Positions 17,641-26,591 of a DNA stretch of 64,000 bases are shown piece after piece. The number at the start of each line of letters is the position of its first letter. Position 1 is the first letter of the stretch. The position numbers were made by a program, and so were the translations under genes. The stretch comes from Paludibacteraceae bacterium. Lineage in GTDB: Bacteria; Bacteroidota; Bacteroidia; Bacteroidales; Paludibacteraceae. Under the pieces are notes generated by a model. It saw nothing but the letters and a program-made list of their open reading frames with translations. It was not told the origin of the DNA and did no database searches. The stretch covers positions 184,373 to 248,372 of the forward strand of contig JAFUVS010000015.1 of the NCBI GenBank assembly GCA_017471175.1, given 5' to 3'.

Positions 17641-18078
17641 TTAGTCGTCTATACGGACAAACTCGTACTTGCTGTTGAACTCCAACTCCAAGCCGTTGTT
17701 CAGTTCTGCTTTCCAGCGGCGGTCATCCTTTCCCCATTCGGTAATAAAGGCGTTCGGGTACTGTTTGGACACGTATGTACGCACTGCTTCGGGAAGCAAA
17801 GCCATAGGAACGGCACGCTGACCGCAGTCCACTTTCTTGAGCGCACCTTTGCCGTCAAACTCCACTTTGTCGCCACTGACAAAACGTACCTCATACTCCG
17901 TGGTCAAACCCTCGCGCTCCTGCATTACAAAACTGACTGAATCCGAAGCAAAATAGGTCTGAATAAACGTCTTTGCTTCTGCAGGAAGTTGGTTCACAGT
18001 GATGACTTGGTCTTTGGCGCACGCGCTCATACACATACTCAATGCTACCAAAAGGGTAGCGAACAGATTCTTTTTCAT
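17641..18078 (-). CDS. PepSY-like putative beta-lactamase-inhibitor-fold lipoprotein
   Basis: 145 residues, lipobox MSAC (Cys20). The family pattern is the Bacteroidota 'PepSY-like' domain (PF11396 type): two similar halves, LPAEAKTFIQTYF...YEVRFVSGDKVEFDGKG and LPEAVRTYVSKQYPNAF...KAELNNGLELEFNSKYEF. These periplasmic proteins have no established enzyme activity. The gene is convergent with the transglutaminase-like gene and lies 20 bp from the stop of the Na/Pi cotransporter gene transcribed from the same side, so they probably share a transcript. Confidence 0.8.
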   Translation of the reverse strand: MKKNLFATLLVALSMCMSACAKDQVITVNQLPAEAKTFIQTYFASDSVSFVMQEREGLTTEYEVRFVSGDKVEFDGKGALKKVDCGQRAVPMALLPEAVRTYVSKQYPNAFITEWGKDDRRWKAELNNGLELEFNSKYEFVRIDD

Positions 18079-18098
18079 TTCTTTTCGTTATTAAAGGG

Positions 18099-19781
18099 TT
18101 ATACTTGTTGTAAATCGCGAATGGTCTTCGCCACGTTGATCAGGTGGTCTGCCACACGCTCGGAATTCTGGGCAAGCGATATATACTCGGTGCCTGCCTG
18201 CGGTTTGCATATACCCAAGGCAAGACGCTGTATATGATTGCGCTCCATCTCGTCGGTGAGTTGGTCCACCTCTTCCTCAATCTGATTAGCTAATCCGAGG
18301 TAGGTCATATCCATCGTATGGTACGCCTGCATCGCAGCATCGAAGAGACGACCGACAAGACGGTTCATCTGCTCAATCTCTTTGAGGGCGTATTCGGAGA
18401 AACTGACTTCCTGTTGGCGAAGGCTGTCGGCATACTCGATGATGTTCTTGGCATAGTCGCCGATACGCTCCAAGTCGCTGACCGTGCGGATGGTGGAAAC
18501 GAGGTACTGATGGTCAAAGCGGTTAAGTCGGCTGTCGGACAGCAACAGGGCATAATGCACCAACTCGCGATTCAGGAAGTTGAGTTGCCGCTCCGTCTGC
18601 TCAAACTCTTTGCGCTCGGAATCGTCCAACGTGGTTACGTTGCGGATGGAGCGTTGGTAGTTCTCTATCGCCATCTTTGCCATATTCTCCACCTCGGCTT
18701 TCAGCTGACGGACAGCCACAACGGGTGTACGCAACATCTGCGGGTCAAGGAAATAGAGGTGCGGCTCATTGCTTTCTTTGGCAGGCACGTCTTTCACGAT
18801 TCGGCAAGCCACATTGACCAACGGGGTGGTCAGGGGCATAGCCACCAACATCGTGCAGACGTTGAAGACGGTATGGAACATAGCCAACTGCAACTGCGGT
18901 GCGCCGGGGAAGAGACGCTCGAATAGGATTCCAAAGCTCCAGTCGCCACCCGTCATCAGTCTGATCAGCAAGGCTATACCCAGGAAGATGGTTACACCCA
19001 ACACGTTGAATAGCAAGTGAATCATAGCCGTCCGCTTGGCAGCCACACCGCTGGTCAGACCCGCTATGATAGCCACCACGCACGAACCGATGTTACTACC
19101 CATCGTCAAGTAAATACCTTGGTCAAGCGCAATCAACCCCGTCACGACCATCGTAATGGCGATGGAAGTCATCACGGACGAGGACTGTATTATCGCCGTG
19201 ATAACAGCCCCTAACAGAACCAACAGCAGTGGATTACGGATAGAAGCGAGGAACAGTTTGACGGAGTCAAGTGCCGCAAACTCGTCCATCGCGCTTGCCA
19301 TCATACTCAAACCTACAAACAACATTCCGAAACCGGTCAGGATACCGCCCGTTTTCTTCCATGCATCGGTTTTGGCAAAGAGCATCATAAACGCGCCGAT
19401 TCCTGCAAATGCAGCGAATATCAACGTAGTAGAGATGTTGTTGGAGCCGGACAGACCGAGTGCCACCAATTGCGCCGTCACCGTCGTACCGATATTTGCG
19501 CCGTAGATGATGGATGCCGCCTGTGTGAGGGACATAATGCCCACGTTCACAAAACCGATCACCATCACCGTTACCGCGCCACTGCTCTGAATGGCAGCCG
19601 TACCAAGCGTACCTATTCCGACACCTATCCATTTGTTGTCCCCGGTCTTCGTAAAGAGCCGTTTGAGCCGCCGCGATGCCGCCGACTCAAGGTTGCTGCT
19701 CATCATTGTGCAGGCTACGAGGAACACTCCTATACCTGCCGTAAGCGTCAAAAGGGCTGTTAAAATACTGACTAAATCCAT
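18099..19781 (-). CDS. Na/Pi cotransporter family protein with PhoU-like C-terminus
   Basis: A 560-residue inner-membrane protein. The N-terminal part contains two inverted QSS repeats (AAIQSSGAVTVMVIGF and AIIQSSSVMTSIAITMV) typical of sodium-phosphate symporters of the NptA type. The C-terminal ~200 residues are a helical PhoU-like domain (MAIENYQRSIRNVTTLDD, ERIGDYAKNIIEYAD). It probably imports phosphate with Na+, or acts in phosphate sensing. The upstream leader (19782-19990) holds a terminator-like hairpin, which suggests transcription attenuation. Confidence 0.92.
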   Translation of the reverse strand: MDLVSILTALLTLTAGIGVFLVACTMMSSNLESAASRRLKRLFTKTGDNKWIGVGIGTLGTAAIQSSGAVTVMVIGFVNVGIMSLTQAASIIYGANIGTTVTAQLVALGLSGSNNISTTLIFAAFAGIGAFMMLFAKTDAWKKTGGILTGFGMLFVGLSMMASAMDEFAALDSVKLFLASIRNPLLLVLLGAVITAIIQSSSVMTSIAITMVVTGLIALDQGIYLTMGSNIGSCVVAIIAGLTSGVAAKRTAMIHLLFNVLGVTIFLGIALLIRLMTGGDWSFGILFERLFPGAPQLQLAMFHTVFNVCTMLVAMPLTTPLVNVACRIVKDVPAKESNEPHLYFLDPQMLRTPVVAVRQLKAEVENMAKMAIENYQRSIRNVTTLDDSERKEFEQTERQLNFLNRELVHYALLLSDSRLNRFDHQYLVSTIRTVSDLERIGDYAKNIIEYADSLRQQEVSFSEYALKEIEQMNRLVGRLFDAAMQAYHTMDMTYLGLANQIEEEVDQLTDEMERNHIQRLALGICKPQAGTEYISLAQNSERVADHLINVAKTIRDLQQV

Positions 19782-19900
19782 TTAAAAACTAATAATTGAA
19801 TGTTTATCTTTTTCTTTATTTCTTACAGATTGATTCTTTCGCTTTTGTTTTTTACTTCAATTTTTCTCTTCTCACGTTTCATCTTTTTTCGTCCACAGAT

Positions 19901-19943
19901 AAAAAACGGTACAAACTCATAGGAGTTTATACCGTTCTTTTTC
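19901..19943 (-). promoter_or_regulatory. Terminator-like hairpin in the Na/Pi cotransporter leader
   Basis: On the minus strand, AACGGTA paired with TACCGTT and AAACTC paired with GAGTTT form a long stem; a T-run follows on the minus strand, and a T-rich tract also follows on the plus strand. It lies about 60 bp after the minus-strand promoter and 120 bp before the start codon. The rest of this 430-bp intergenic stretch holds only the two divergent promoters. Confidence 0.6.
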
Positions 19944-19999
19944 TTTGATTATCAAGCAACTGAACTGATATCGATACATAATTCTTCTAAAAAATCACG

Positions 20000-20031
20000 C
20001 AAAAGTACGCTATTCTATCTATTCCTGCAAA
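20000..20031 (-). promoter_or_regulatory. Minus-strand promoter upstream of the Na/Pi cotransporter
   Basis: TTTG, a 20-bp spacer and TACTTTTG on the minus strand. Transcripts would carry a leader of about 200 nt containing the hairpin at 19901-19943. Confidence 0.6.
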
Positions 20032-20126
20032 TCCTTTTTTGATTTTTCGATACGAATAGATTTTGAAAAATAACGGCAAGAAAAGGATACGAAAAGTACG
20101 TTTTTGATAAAAAAGGCCGGAAAAGT

Positions 20127-20157
20127 ATTGTAAAGTAAAAAAAAAGCAGTACTTTTG
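20127..20157 (+). promoter_or_regulatory. Promoter of the rimP-nusA-infB operon
   Basis: TTG, a 19-bp spacer and TACTTTTG, about 55 bp before the rimP ATG. Confidence 0.65.
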
Positions 20158-20211
20158 CCGCCGAATGAATGGGGGAGCCGGTTCACGGTTCCCTCACTTT
20201 ATACCAAAGTT

Positions 20212-20643
20212 ATGATACAAGAGCAGACGATACGCGAGATGGTGCAGCCCCTATTGGCGGGAACAGCCTACGAACTAATGACCGTGGAGGTGAGTAAAGA
20301 CAATGCCGTACTGGTTGAGATTGACCAACCCGGGACGGTGGACATTGATTTCTGTGCCGACCTCAACCGCCGCCTGAATGCAGCATTGGAAAGCAATCCC
20401 CTAACCAAGAACGAAGATTACAGCCTTGAGGTAGGCAGCGTCAGCCTGACCGCACCGTTCAAGAGCCGCCTGCAATACGAGAAGAACCTCGGACATAACG
20501 TAGTGGTAACCGACCGAGACGGCAAACGCCACAGCGGACAATTAGTCAGCGTGGACGAAGAAACATTTATGATAGATGCCGAAGAAACACTTACGTTCCG
20601 CTACGACGAGGTGAAGCAAACCGTCTATAACATTTCCTTCTAA
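20212..20643 (+). CDS. rimP: Ribosome maturation factor RimP
   Basis: 143 residues. RimP is needed for 30S subunit maturation in the cytoplasm. The family motif is visible as VEIDQPGTVDIDFCADLNRRLNAAL, then DYSLEVGSVSLTAPFKSRLQYEKNLG (the 'EVSSPG' block is degenerate here, as in other Bacteroidales). The start chosen is ATG 20212 because the open frame upstream overlaps the promoter's transcription start. It leads the conserved rimP-nusA-infB operon, with 29 bp to nusA. Confidence 0.93.
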   Translation: MIQEQTIREMVQPLLAGTAYELMTVEVSKDNAVLVEIDQPGTVDIDFCADLNRRLNAALESNPLTKNEDYSLEVGSVSLTAPFKSRLQYEKNLGHNVVVTDRDGKRHSGQLVSVDEETFMIDAEETLTFRYDEVKQTVYNISF

Positions 20644-20672
20644 GAAAATAATAACGAAAATCCCATACTAAA

Positions 20673-21926
20673 ATGGCCAAAAAGCAAGAGTCAATCAACC
20701 TGATTGACATTTTTTCAGAGTTCAAGACACTCAACAAAATTGACCGCAAGACTTTTATCAATGTTTTGGAAGACTCCTTCCGCTCGGTAATCGCCAAGGT
20801 TTACGGTTCGGATGCGCACTACGACGTGATTATCAATCCCGACAAAGGCGACTTGGAGATTTATCACAACCGTCTCATTATGGAGGACGATGATGTAGCC
20901 AACGAGCAGACACAGATTTCGCTGAGCGATGCACGCAAATTGGACGATGAGGCGGAAGTGGGCGAAGAAATCACCGAGAAGGTCGATTTCTCCTCGTTCG
21001 GCAGACGTATGATACTGAATCTCAGACAAACGCTGTCTTCCAAGATTCTCGAACTAAAGAAAGAGAACGTCTATCTGCGCTACTCGGGCATGTTAGGTCA
21101 GATAGTTACCGGCGAGTTGGAGCAGATTTGGAAAAAGGAGATGACCATCAAGGACGAAGAGGGTGTGGACTTGTTCTTACCCAAGCAGAACCAAATCCCG
21201 ACTGACTACTACCGCAAGGGTGATGTAGTAAAGGCTATTGTAGCGCAAGTCGAGAACAAGAACCAGAATCCGAAAGTCATCCTCTCGCGTACCAGCCCGC
21301 TGTTCCTGCAACGTCTCTTCGAGCAGGAAGTGCCCGAAGTACATGACGGTCTGATAGCCATCAAGAACATCGCCCGCATTCCGGGTGAAAGAGCCAAAGT
21401 GGCAGTAGAGAGTTTCAACGACCGCATTGACCCCGTAGGAGCCTGCGTAGGTATCAAGGGTGCCCGTATCCACGGCATCGTGCGCGAACTCAGAAACGAG
21501 AACATCGACGTAATCAACTACACGTCCAACACCCAACTCTACATCCAGCGCGCATTGGCTCCCGCCAAAATATCCTCCATGAACATCAACGAAGAGGAGA
21601 AGAAAGCTGACATCTATCTCAAGCCCGACGAGGTGAGTCTCGCCATCGGTAAGGGCGGCTTCAATATCAAATTGGCAAGTATGCTGACCGGCTATCAGAT
21701 AGACGTTTATCGCGAGATGGACGACTCCGATGCAGAAGACATCTACTTGGACGAGTTCAACGACGAAATCGATCAATGGGTTATTGACCAGCTCAAGAAC
21801 ATCGGTTTGGACACCGCCAAAGCGGTATTGGCTCTTCCGAAGGAGGAACTCAAACAGCGCGTGGACTTGGAGGACGAGACCATTGACGAACTCTACCGCG
21901 TATTGGCAGAGGAGTTTGAAGATTAA
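20673..21926 (+). CDS. nusA: Transcription termination/antitermination factor NusA
   Basis: 417 residues. The N-terminal RNA polymerase-binding domain is followed by an S1 domain (YLRYSGMLGQIVTGELEQIW), then the NusA KH pair: KH1 around RIPGERAKVAVES, the GACVGIKGARIHGIVREL block, and KH2 with SLAIGKGGFNIKLAS. NusA binds RNA polymerase and nascent RNA to control pausing and termination. The C-terminal acidic repeats of E. coli NusA are largely absent, as in other Bacteroidota. Position between rimP and infB is the conserved one. Confidence 0.96.
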   Translation: MAKKQESINLIDIFSEFKTLNKIDRKTFINVLEDSFRSVIAKVYGSDAHYDVIINPDKGDLEIYHNRLIMEDDDVANEQTQISLSDARKLDDEAEVGEEITEKVDFSSFGRRMILNLRQTLSSKILELKKENVYLRYSGMLGQIVTGELEQIWKKEMTIKDEEGVDLFLPKQNQIPTDYYRKGDVVKAIVAQVENKNQNPKVILSRTSPLFLQRLFEQEVPEVHDGLIAIKNIARIPGERAKVAVESFNDRIDPVGACVGIKGARIHGIVRELRNENIDVINYTSNTQLYIQRALAPAKISSMNINEEEKKADIYLKPDEVSLAIGKGGFNIKLASMLTGYQIDVYREMDDSDAEDIYLDEFNDEIDQWVIDQLKNIGLDTAKAVLALPKEELKQRVDLEDETIDELYRVLAEEFED

Positions 21927-21952
21927 GTTACTAACGAAGTAAAACATTCACT

Positions 21953-24715
21953 ATGGCACAAAAACTGATTAAGGCTTGCAAAGAACTTAATATCGGTATG
22001 GCAACCGCCATCGAATTTTTCCAAAAACAAGGAAAGAGCGTAGCCGCCGATCCGAACACCCGGATTGACGATGACCTGTATATGCAACTTGTTCAAGCGT
22101 TCAACAAGGATATGGCTATCAAGTTAGCCGCCGACCGCCAGGCGCAGGAGCGTCAGGAGCGTGAACTGAACAAGAGTGTGTCCATAGAGGATGACCACAA
22201 GAAAGAAGTAGAGCGCGCGCGCAAGGAGGCAGAGGAGATGCGTCTGAAAGCGGAGGCGGAGAAGAAAGCCGCCGAGCAGGCACGTCTGGAAGCCGAAGAA
22301 CAGGCTCGACGCAAAGCAGAGGAAGAGGCTCAACGCAAAGCCCAAGAGGAGGCTCGCCAGCGCGCCCAAGCCGAAGAACAGGCTCGACGCAAAGCAGAGG
22401 AAGAGGCGAAAGCCGCCGAGGAAGCACGCCGACAAGCCGAAGAACAGGCACGCAAAGAAGCGGAAGAGGCTAAAAAAGCCGCCGAGAAAGTGGCAACATC
22501 CGCGGATAACAAGCCGACCGAGAAGACAAAGATCTTCACCTTGCACCCGCAACCGGCTCCTATTCAGCCTAAAGTGGTGGGCAAGATTGACCTCGACAGT
22601 CTGAACCAAGCCACCCGTCCCGCCAAGAAAACAAAGGACGAGAAGAAGAAAGAGCGCGAAGAACGTATGCACGCCCAGAACGGCGGCAACGGCGGTAAAC
22701 GCAAACGCGAACGCATCCAGCAGAACAAAGTGGACGTGAACGACGTGCGCAACCAGAAGAACAACAAGACCAAGCAGAACAAGCGTCCCGTCAAAGTAGA
22801 GGTGGACGACGAAGAGGTACAACGCCAGATAAAAGAGACGCTTAACCGTCTGCAAAGCCAAAAGGGTAAGACCCTGACCAGCAAGCATAAGCGCGACCGC
22901 CGCCAACTCGAACGCGAGAAGATGGCAGAAGAGCGCGCCGAAGAACAAGCACAATCCAAAGTACTGAAACTGACCGAGTTCGTAACGGCTAATGACCTCG
23001 CCGTGATGATGAACGTGCCGGTTACCAAAGTTATAGGAACGTGCATGACGCTCGGTATGATGGTGAGCATCAACCAGCGGTTGGATGCCGAAACGATTAA
23101 CATCGTGGCAGAAGAGTTCGGCTTCAGCACCGAATACGTGGATGCCAAAGTGGTAGAAGACCTGCACGCCGACGATGAAGCATATAGCGAAGAGGACATG
23201 GAGGAGCGCTGCCCCATCATCACCGTTATGGGTCACGTGGATCACGGTAAGACTTCGCTGCTTGACCATATCCGCAACACCAACGTGATTGCCGGTGAGG
23301 CAGGCGGTATAACGCAGCATATCGGTGCGTACAACGTGCGTCTGAAGAATGGCAAGCACCTCACTTTCCTTGACACCCCCGGTCACGAAGCGTTTACGGC
23401 TATGCGTGCGCGCGGAGCGAAAGTGACGGATATAGCCATCATCATCGTGGCAGCCGACGACGGCGTGATGCCGCAGACACGCGAAGCCATCTCGCACGCG
23501 CAGGCAGCAGGCGTACCGATGATTTTCGCCATCAACAAGTGCGATAAACCCGGAGCCAATCCCGAAAAGATAAAAGAAGAACTTGCCAATATGAACCTGC
23601 TCGTGGAGGAATGGGGCGGCAAGTATCAGAGCCAGGACATCAGTGCCAAGAAAGGTACGGGCGTATTCGAGCTGTTAGAGAAAGTGCTGTTGGAAGCCGA
23701 GTTGCTGGACCTCAAAGCCAATCCGAAACGCCGTGCGAAAGGCAGTATCATCGAATCCTCGCTTGACAAGGGTCGCGGATTTATATCGACCGTATTAGTG
23801 AGCGACGGTACGCTGCACGTAGGCGATGTAGTACTCGCGGGTTCGTACCACGGCAAGGTGAAGGCGATGTTCAACGAGCGCGGTCAGAACATAGAGCAGG
23901 CTCTCCCGGGCGAACCGGCAGTCATCTTAGGTCTGAACGGCGCACCGACGGCAGGCGATGAGTTCAACGTGATGCCCACCGAACAGGAAGCCCGCCAGAT
24001 AGCCTCCAAGCGCGAACAACTGCAACGCGAGATGTCTATCCGCACGAAGAAACATATCGGCTTGGAAGAGATTGGTCGCCGCTTGGCAATAGGCGACTTC
24101 AAGGAGCTGAACCTCATCGTCAAAGCCGATGTGGACGGCTCGGTAGAAGCATTGAGCGACTCGCTCATCAAACTCTCTACGGAGAATATTCAGGTGAACG
24201 TCATCCACAAGGGCGTGGGTGCCATCTCCGACTCGGATATCCTGTTGGCAGAGGCATCGGATGCCATCATCATCGGCTTCAACGTGCGCGCCACGGCTAC
24301 GGCACGCAAGATGGCAGAGACTGCCGAAGTGGATGTGCGCGTGTACAACGTCATCTACGATGCTATCGAAGAGGTGAAATCCGCTATGGAAGGTATGCTC
24401 TCGCCGGAAATCAAAGAGAACGTTACCGCCACGCTCGAAGTGCTGCAGACGTTCCACATCTCGAAAGTGGGAACGATTGCGGGCTGCGTAGTGCGTGAAG
24501 GTAAAATCAAACGCCAGAACAAAGTGCGCGTCATCCGCGACGGCATCGTCATCTTCACCGGCGACTTGGCTTCGCTCAAGCACGGTAAGGACGATGTGAA
24601 AGAGATGGGTGTCAACCAAGAATGCGGCGTAAGCATCCGCTCGTATAACGACCTCGTAGAGGGCGACTTGTTAGAGAGCTTCGAGCAAGTGGAAGTAGCA
24701 AAAAAATTAGACTAA
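21953..24715 (+). CDS. infB: Translation initiation factor IF-2
   Basis: 920 residues. An N-terminal IF2_N segment ([18 protein letters not shown]) is followed by a long charged linker (about residues 60-185) made of Ala/Glu/Arg/Lys-rich heptad-like repeats, then basic stretches. The GTPase domain shows [12 protein letters not shown] (G1), DTPGHEAFT (G3) and NKCD (G4), followed by domains II, III and C-terminal IF-2 ([20 protein letters not shown]). IF-2 places initiator tRNA on the 30S subunit. The DNA encoding the linker contains internal near-direct repeats, a spot prone to length change. Confidence 0.97.
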   Translation: MAQKLIKACKELNIGMATAIEFFQKQGKSVAADPNTRIDDDLYMQLVQAFNKDMAIKLAADRQAQERQERELNKSVSIEDDHKKEVERARKEAEEMRLKAEAEKKAAEQARLEAEEQARRKAEEEAQRKAQEEARQRAQAEEQARRKAEEEAKAAEEARRQAEEQARKEAEEAKKAAEKVATSADNKPTEKTKIFTLHPQPAPIQPKVVGKIDLDSLNQATRPAKKTKDEKKKEREERMHAQNGGNGGKRKRERIQQNKVDVNDVRNQKNNKTKQNKRPVKVEVDDEEVQRQIKETLNRLQSQKGKTLTSKHKRDRRQLEREKMAEERAEEQAQSKVLKLTEFVTANDLAVMMNVPVTKVIGTCMTLGMMVSINQRLDAETINIVAEEFGFSTEYVDAKVVEDLHADDEAYSEEDMEERCPIITVMGHVDHGKTSLLDHIRNTNVIAGEAGGITQHIGAYNVRLKNGKHLTFLDTPGHEAFTAMRARGAKVTDIAIIIVAADDGVMPQTREAISHAQAAGVPMIFAINKCDKPGANPEKIKEELANMNLLVEEWGGKYQSQDISAKKGTGVFELLEKVLLEAELLDLKANPKRRAKGSIIESSLDKGRGFISTVLVSDGTLHVGDVVLAGSYHGKVKAMFNERGQNIEQALPGEPAVILGLNGAPTAGDEFNVMPTEQEARQIASKREQLQREMSIRTKKHIGLEEIGRRLAIGDFKELNLIVKADVDGSVEALSDSLIKLSTENIQVNVIHKGVGAISDSDILLAEASDAIIIGFNVRATATARKMAETAEVDVRVYNVIYDAIEEVKSAMEGMLSPEIKENVTATLEVLQTFHISKVGTIAGCVVREGKIKRQNKVRVIRDGIVIFTGDLASLKHGKDDVKEMGVNQECGVSIRSYNDLVEGDLLESFEQVEVAKKLD

Positions 24716-24719
24716 ACGT

Positions 24720-26030
24720 ATGAACAGACTGGCTCTTGTAGGCAGACCCAACGTAGGCAAATCGACCTTATTCAACCGCCTGACCAAGACTCGCCGCGCC
24801 ATAGTAACCGAGCAGGCAGGCACCACGCGCGACCGCCAATACGGTCACTGCGAATGGTGCGGACGCGAGTTCTCCGTCATTGACACCGGCGGATGGGTAT
24901 TGGATTCAGACGATATATTTGAAGACGAAATCAACCGCCAGGTACACCTTGCCATTGATGAAGCGGACGTAGTGCTTCTCCTTGTGGACGTGAACGAAGG
25001 CGTAACGCGCTTCGATATGGAAGTGGCGCACCTGTTGCGTCAGTCGGGCAAGCCGTGCGTATTGGCGGTCAATAAGGTGGACTCTTTCGACCAGCAATAC
25101 GGTGCACCCGAGTTCTATAAATTAGGTTTGGGCGAGCCGTTCATCGTCAGTGCCGAAAACGGATTGGGTACGGGTGATCTGTTAGATGAGATCTGCTCGC
25201 GTTTCAAGAAAGATGAGAACGATGAGGAGCCGGACGACCTGCCGCGTTTTGCCATCGTAGGCAGACCTAATGCAGGGAAAAGCAGTATATTGAACGCCTT
25301 TATCGGCGAGGAACGCACCATCGTAACCGACCGACCGGGTACGACGCGCGACAGTATATACACACGTTACAACAAGTTCGGCAAGGAGTTCTACCTCGTG
25401 GACACCGCCGGTATCCGCAAGAAAGCCAAAGTAAACGAAGACCTTGAGTACTACTCGGTGGTTCGCTCCATACGCGCCATAGAGAACTCGGACGTGTGCA
25501 TCCTGATGATTGATGCCACACGCGGAATCGAAGCACAAGACCTCAATATCTATTCCCTCATACAGAAAAACAAGAAAGGTATGGTGGTGTGCGTCAATAA
25601 ATGGGACTTGATAGAAGACAAGACCAACAAGGACATCAAAGCCTACGAGCAGGCTATCCGCTCGCGTATGGCTCCTTTCACCGATTTCCCCATCATCTTC
25701 ACCTCCGCCACGACCAAGCAACGTATCTACAAGGTTATGGAAACGGCTCTGCACGTGTATGAGAACAAGCAGCGCAAAGTGCCTACCGCCCAACTCAACG
25801 AACGTTTCCTGCCACTCATAGAGAACTACCCGCCACCTGCCACCAAAGGCAAATACATCAAAATCAAATACTGCACGCAACTGCCTAATACACAAGTGCC
25901 TACATTCGTCTTCTTCGCCAACCTGCCGCAGTACGTCAAAGAACCGTACCGCCGCTTCTTGGAGAACAAACTGCGCGAATGGTGGGACTTCAGCGGCACG
26001 CCCGTACAGATTTTCATACGCGCCAAGTGA
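24720..26030 (+). CDS. der: Ribosome biogenesis GTPase Der (EngA)
   Basis: 436 residues with two tandem GTPase domains: [12 protein letters not shown] near the N-terminus and [14 protein letters not shown] near residue 180, each with DTxG motifs ([15 protein letters not shown]) and NKxD motifs (NKVD, NKWD). The C-terminal KH-like domain ends [20 protein letters not shown]. Der is needed for 50S subunit assembly. Only 4 bp separate it from infB, so it belongs to the same operon. Confidence 0.97.
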   Translation: MNRLALVGRPNVGKSTLFNRLTKTRRAIVTEQAGTTRDRQYGHCEWCGREFSVIDTGGWVLDSDDIFEDEINRQVHLAIDEADVVLLLVDVNEGVTRFDMEVAHLLRQSGKPCVLAVNKVDSFDQQYGAPEFYKLGLGEPFIVSAENGLGTGDLLDEICSRFKKDENDEEPDDLPRFAIVGRPNAGKSSILNAFIGEERTIVTDRPGTTRDSIYTRYNKFGKEFYLVDTAGIRKKAKVNEDLEYYSVVRSIRAIENSDVCILMIDATRGIEAQDLNIYSLIQKNKKGMVVCVNKWDLIEDKTNKDIKAYEQAIRSRMAPFTDFPIIFTSATTKQRIYKVMETALHVYENKQRKVPTAQLNERFLPLIENYPPPATKGKYIKIKYCTQLPNTQVPTFVFFANLPQYVKEPYRRFLENKLREWWDFSGTPVQIFIRAK

Positions 26031-26051
26031 TGAGTAAATATTGAAAAAGTT

Positions 26052-26576
26052 TTGAAGATAGTCGGTTTTACATATTACGATGGGGCGTACCGAATGACTA
26101 TGAAAAGCGATTCATCGCTTCTCAACCAAGGCAAGCCGTTCTTCCTGCCCGATGGAAGCGAGGATATACGTCAATGTCCTTGTGTAGCACTGCGTATCAA
26201 CCGATTAGGTCGGTCGATTGCGCCGCAGTTTGCTATGCGATACTATGACGCGATGGCATACGGTATTGATTTTCGCGCGGCAGACCTGCTTCGTCAAGGA
26301 TTGACCACCGAAGGATTGGCATTCGACGGGGCATTGTGCGTAGGAGAATGGATGCCGCCTGCTGTCTTTCGGACGCTGCCCTGTGCGCTTCTGAACGAGA
26401 TAGAACAAGCCCTCCCCATCGAGCAAGCCATCGCACAAATAAGCCGCACGATGACCTTGAGAATGGGCGACATACTCTATATTGATTCGCCGAAAGAAGC
26501 ATTGCCGGTAAAACGCGAAGACGTAATCCAATACGAACACGACGATCAACCCCTACTCTACTGCCGCATCAAATAA
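26052..26576 (+). CDS. FAH-fold family protein lacking the usual metal-binding acids
   Basis: 174 residues from a TTG start at 26052, chosen because it retains the family N-terminus (MKIVGFTYY). The pattern LLNQGKPFFLPDGSEDIRQCP...LRINRLGRSI...FAMRYYDAMAYGIDFRAADLL matches the Bacteroidales fumarylacetoacetate-hydrolase family. In the active members the stretch after the 'PDFS' block carries the E-x-E metal ligands (IHYE.E). Here it reads DIRQCPCVAL, with no Glu at those sites. The protein is also shorter than usual. It is probably an inactive or repurposed homolog in the der-porU gap. The first in-frame ATG is 26094. Confidence 0.6.
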   Translation: MKIVGFTYYDGAYRMTMKSDSSLLNQGKPFFLPDGSEDIRQCPCVALRINRLGRSIAPQFAMRYYDAMAYGIDFRAADLLRQGLTTEGLAFDGALCVGEWMPPAVFRTLPCALLNEIEQALPIEQAIAQISRTMTLRMGDILYIDSPKEALPVKREDVIQYEHDDQPLLYCRIK

Positions 26577-26591
26577 AAACTATCGCACTCA

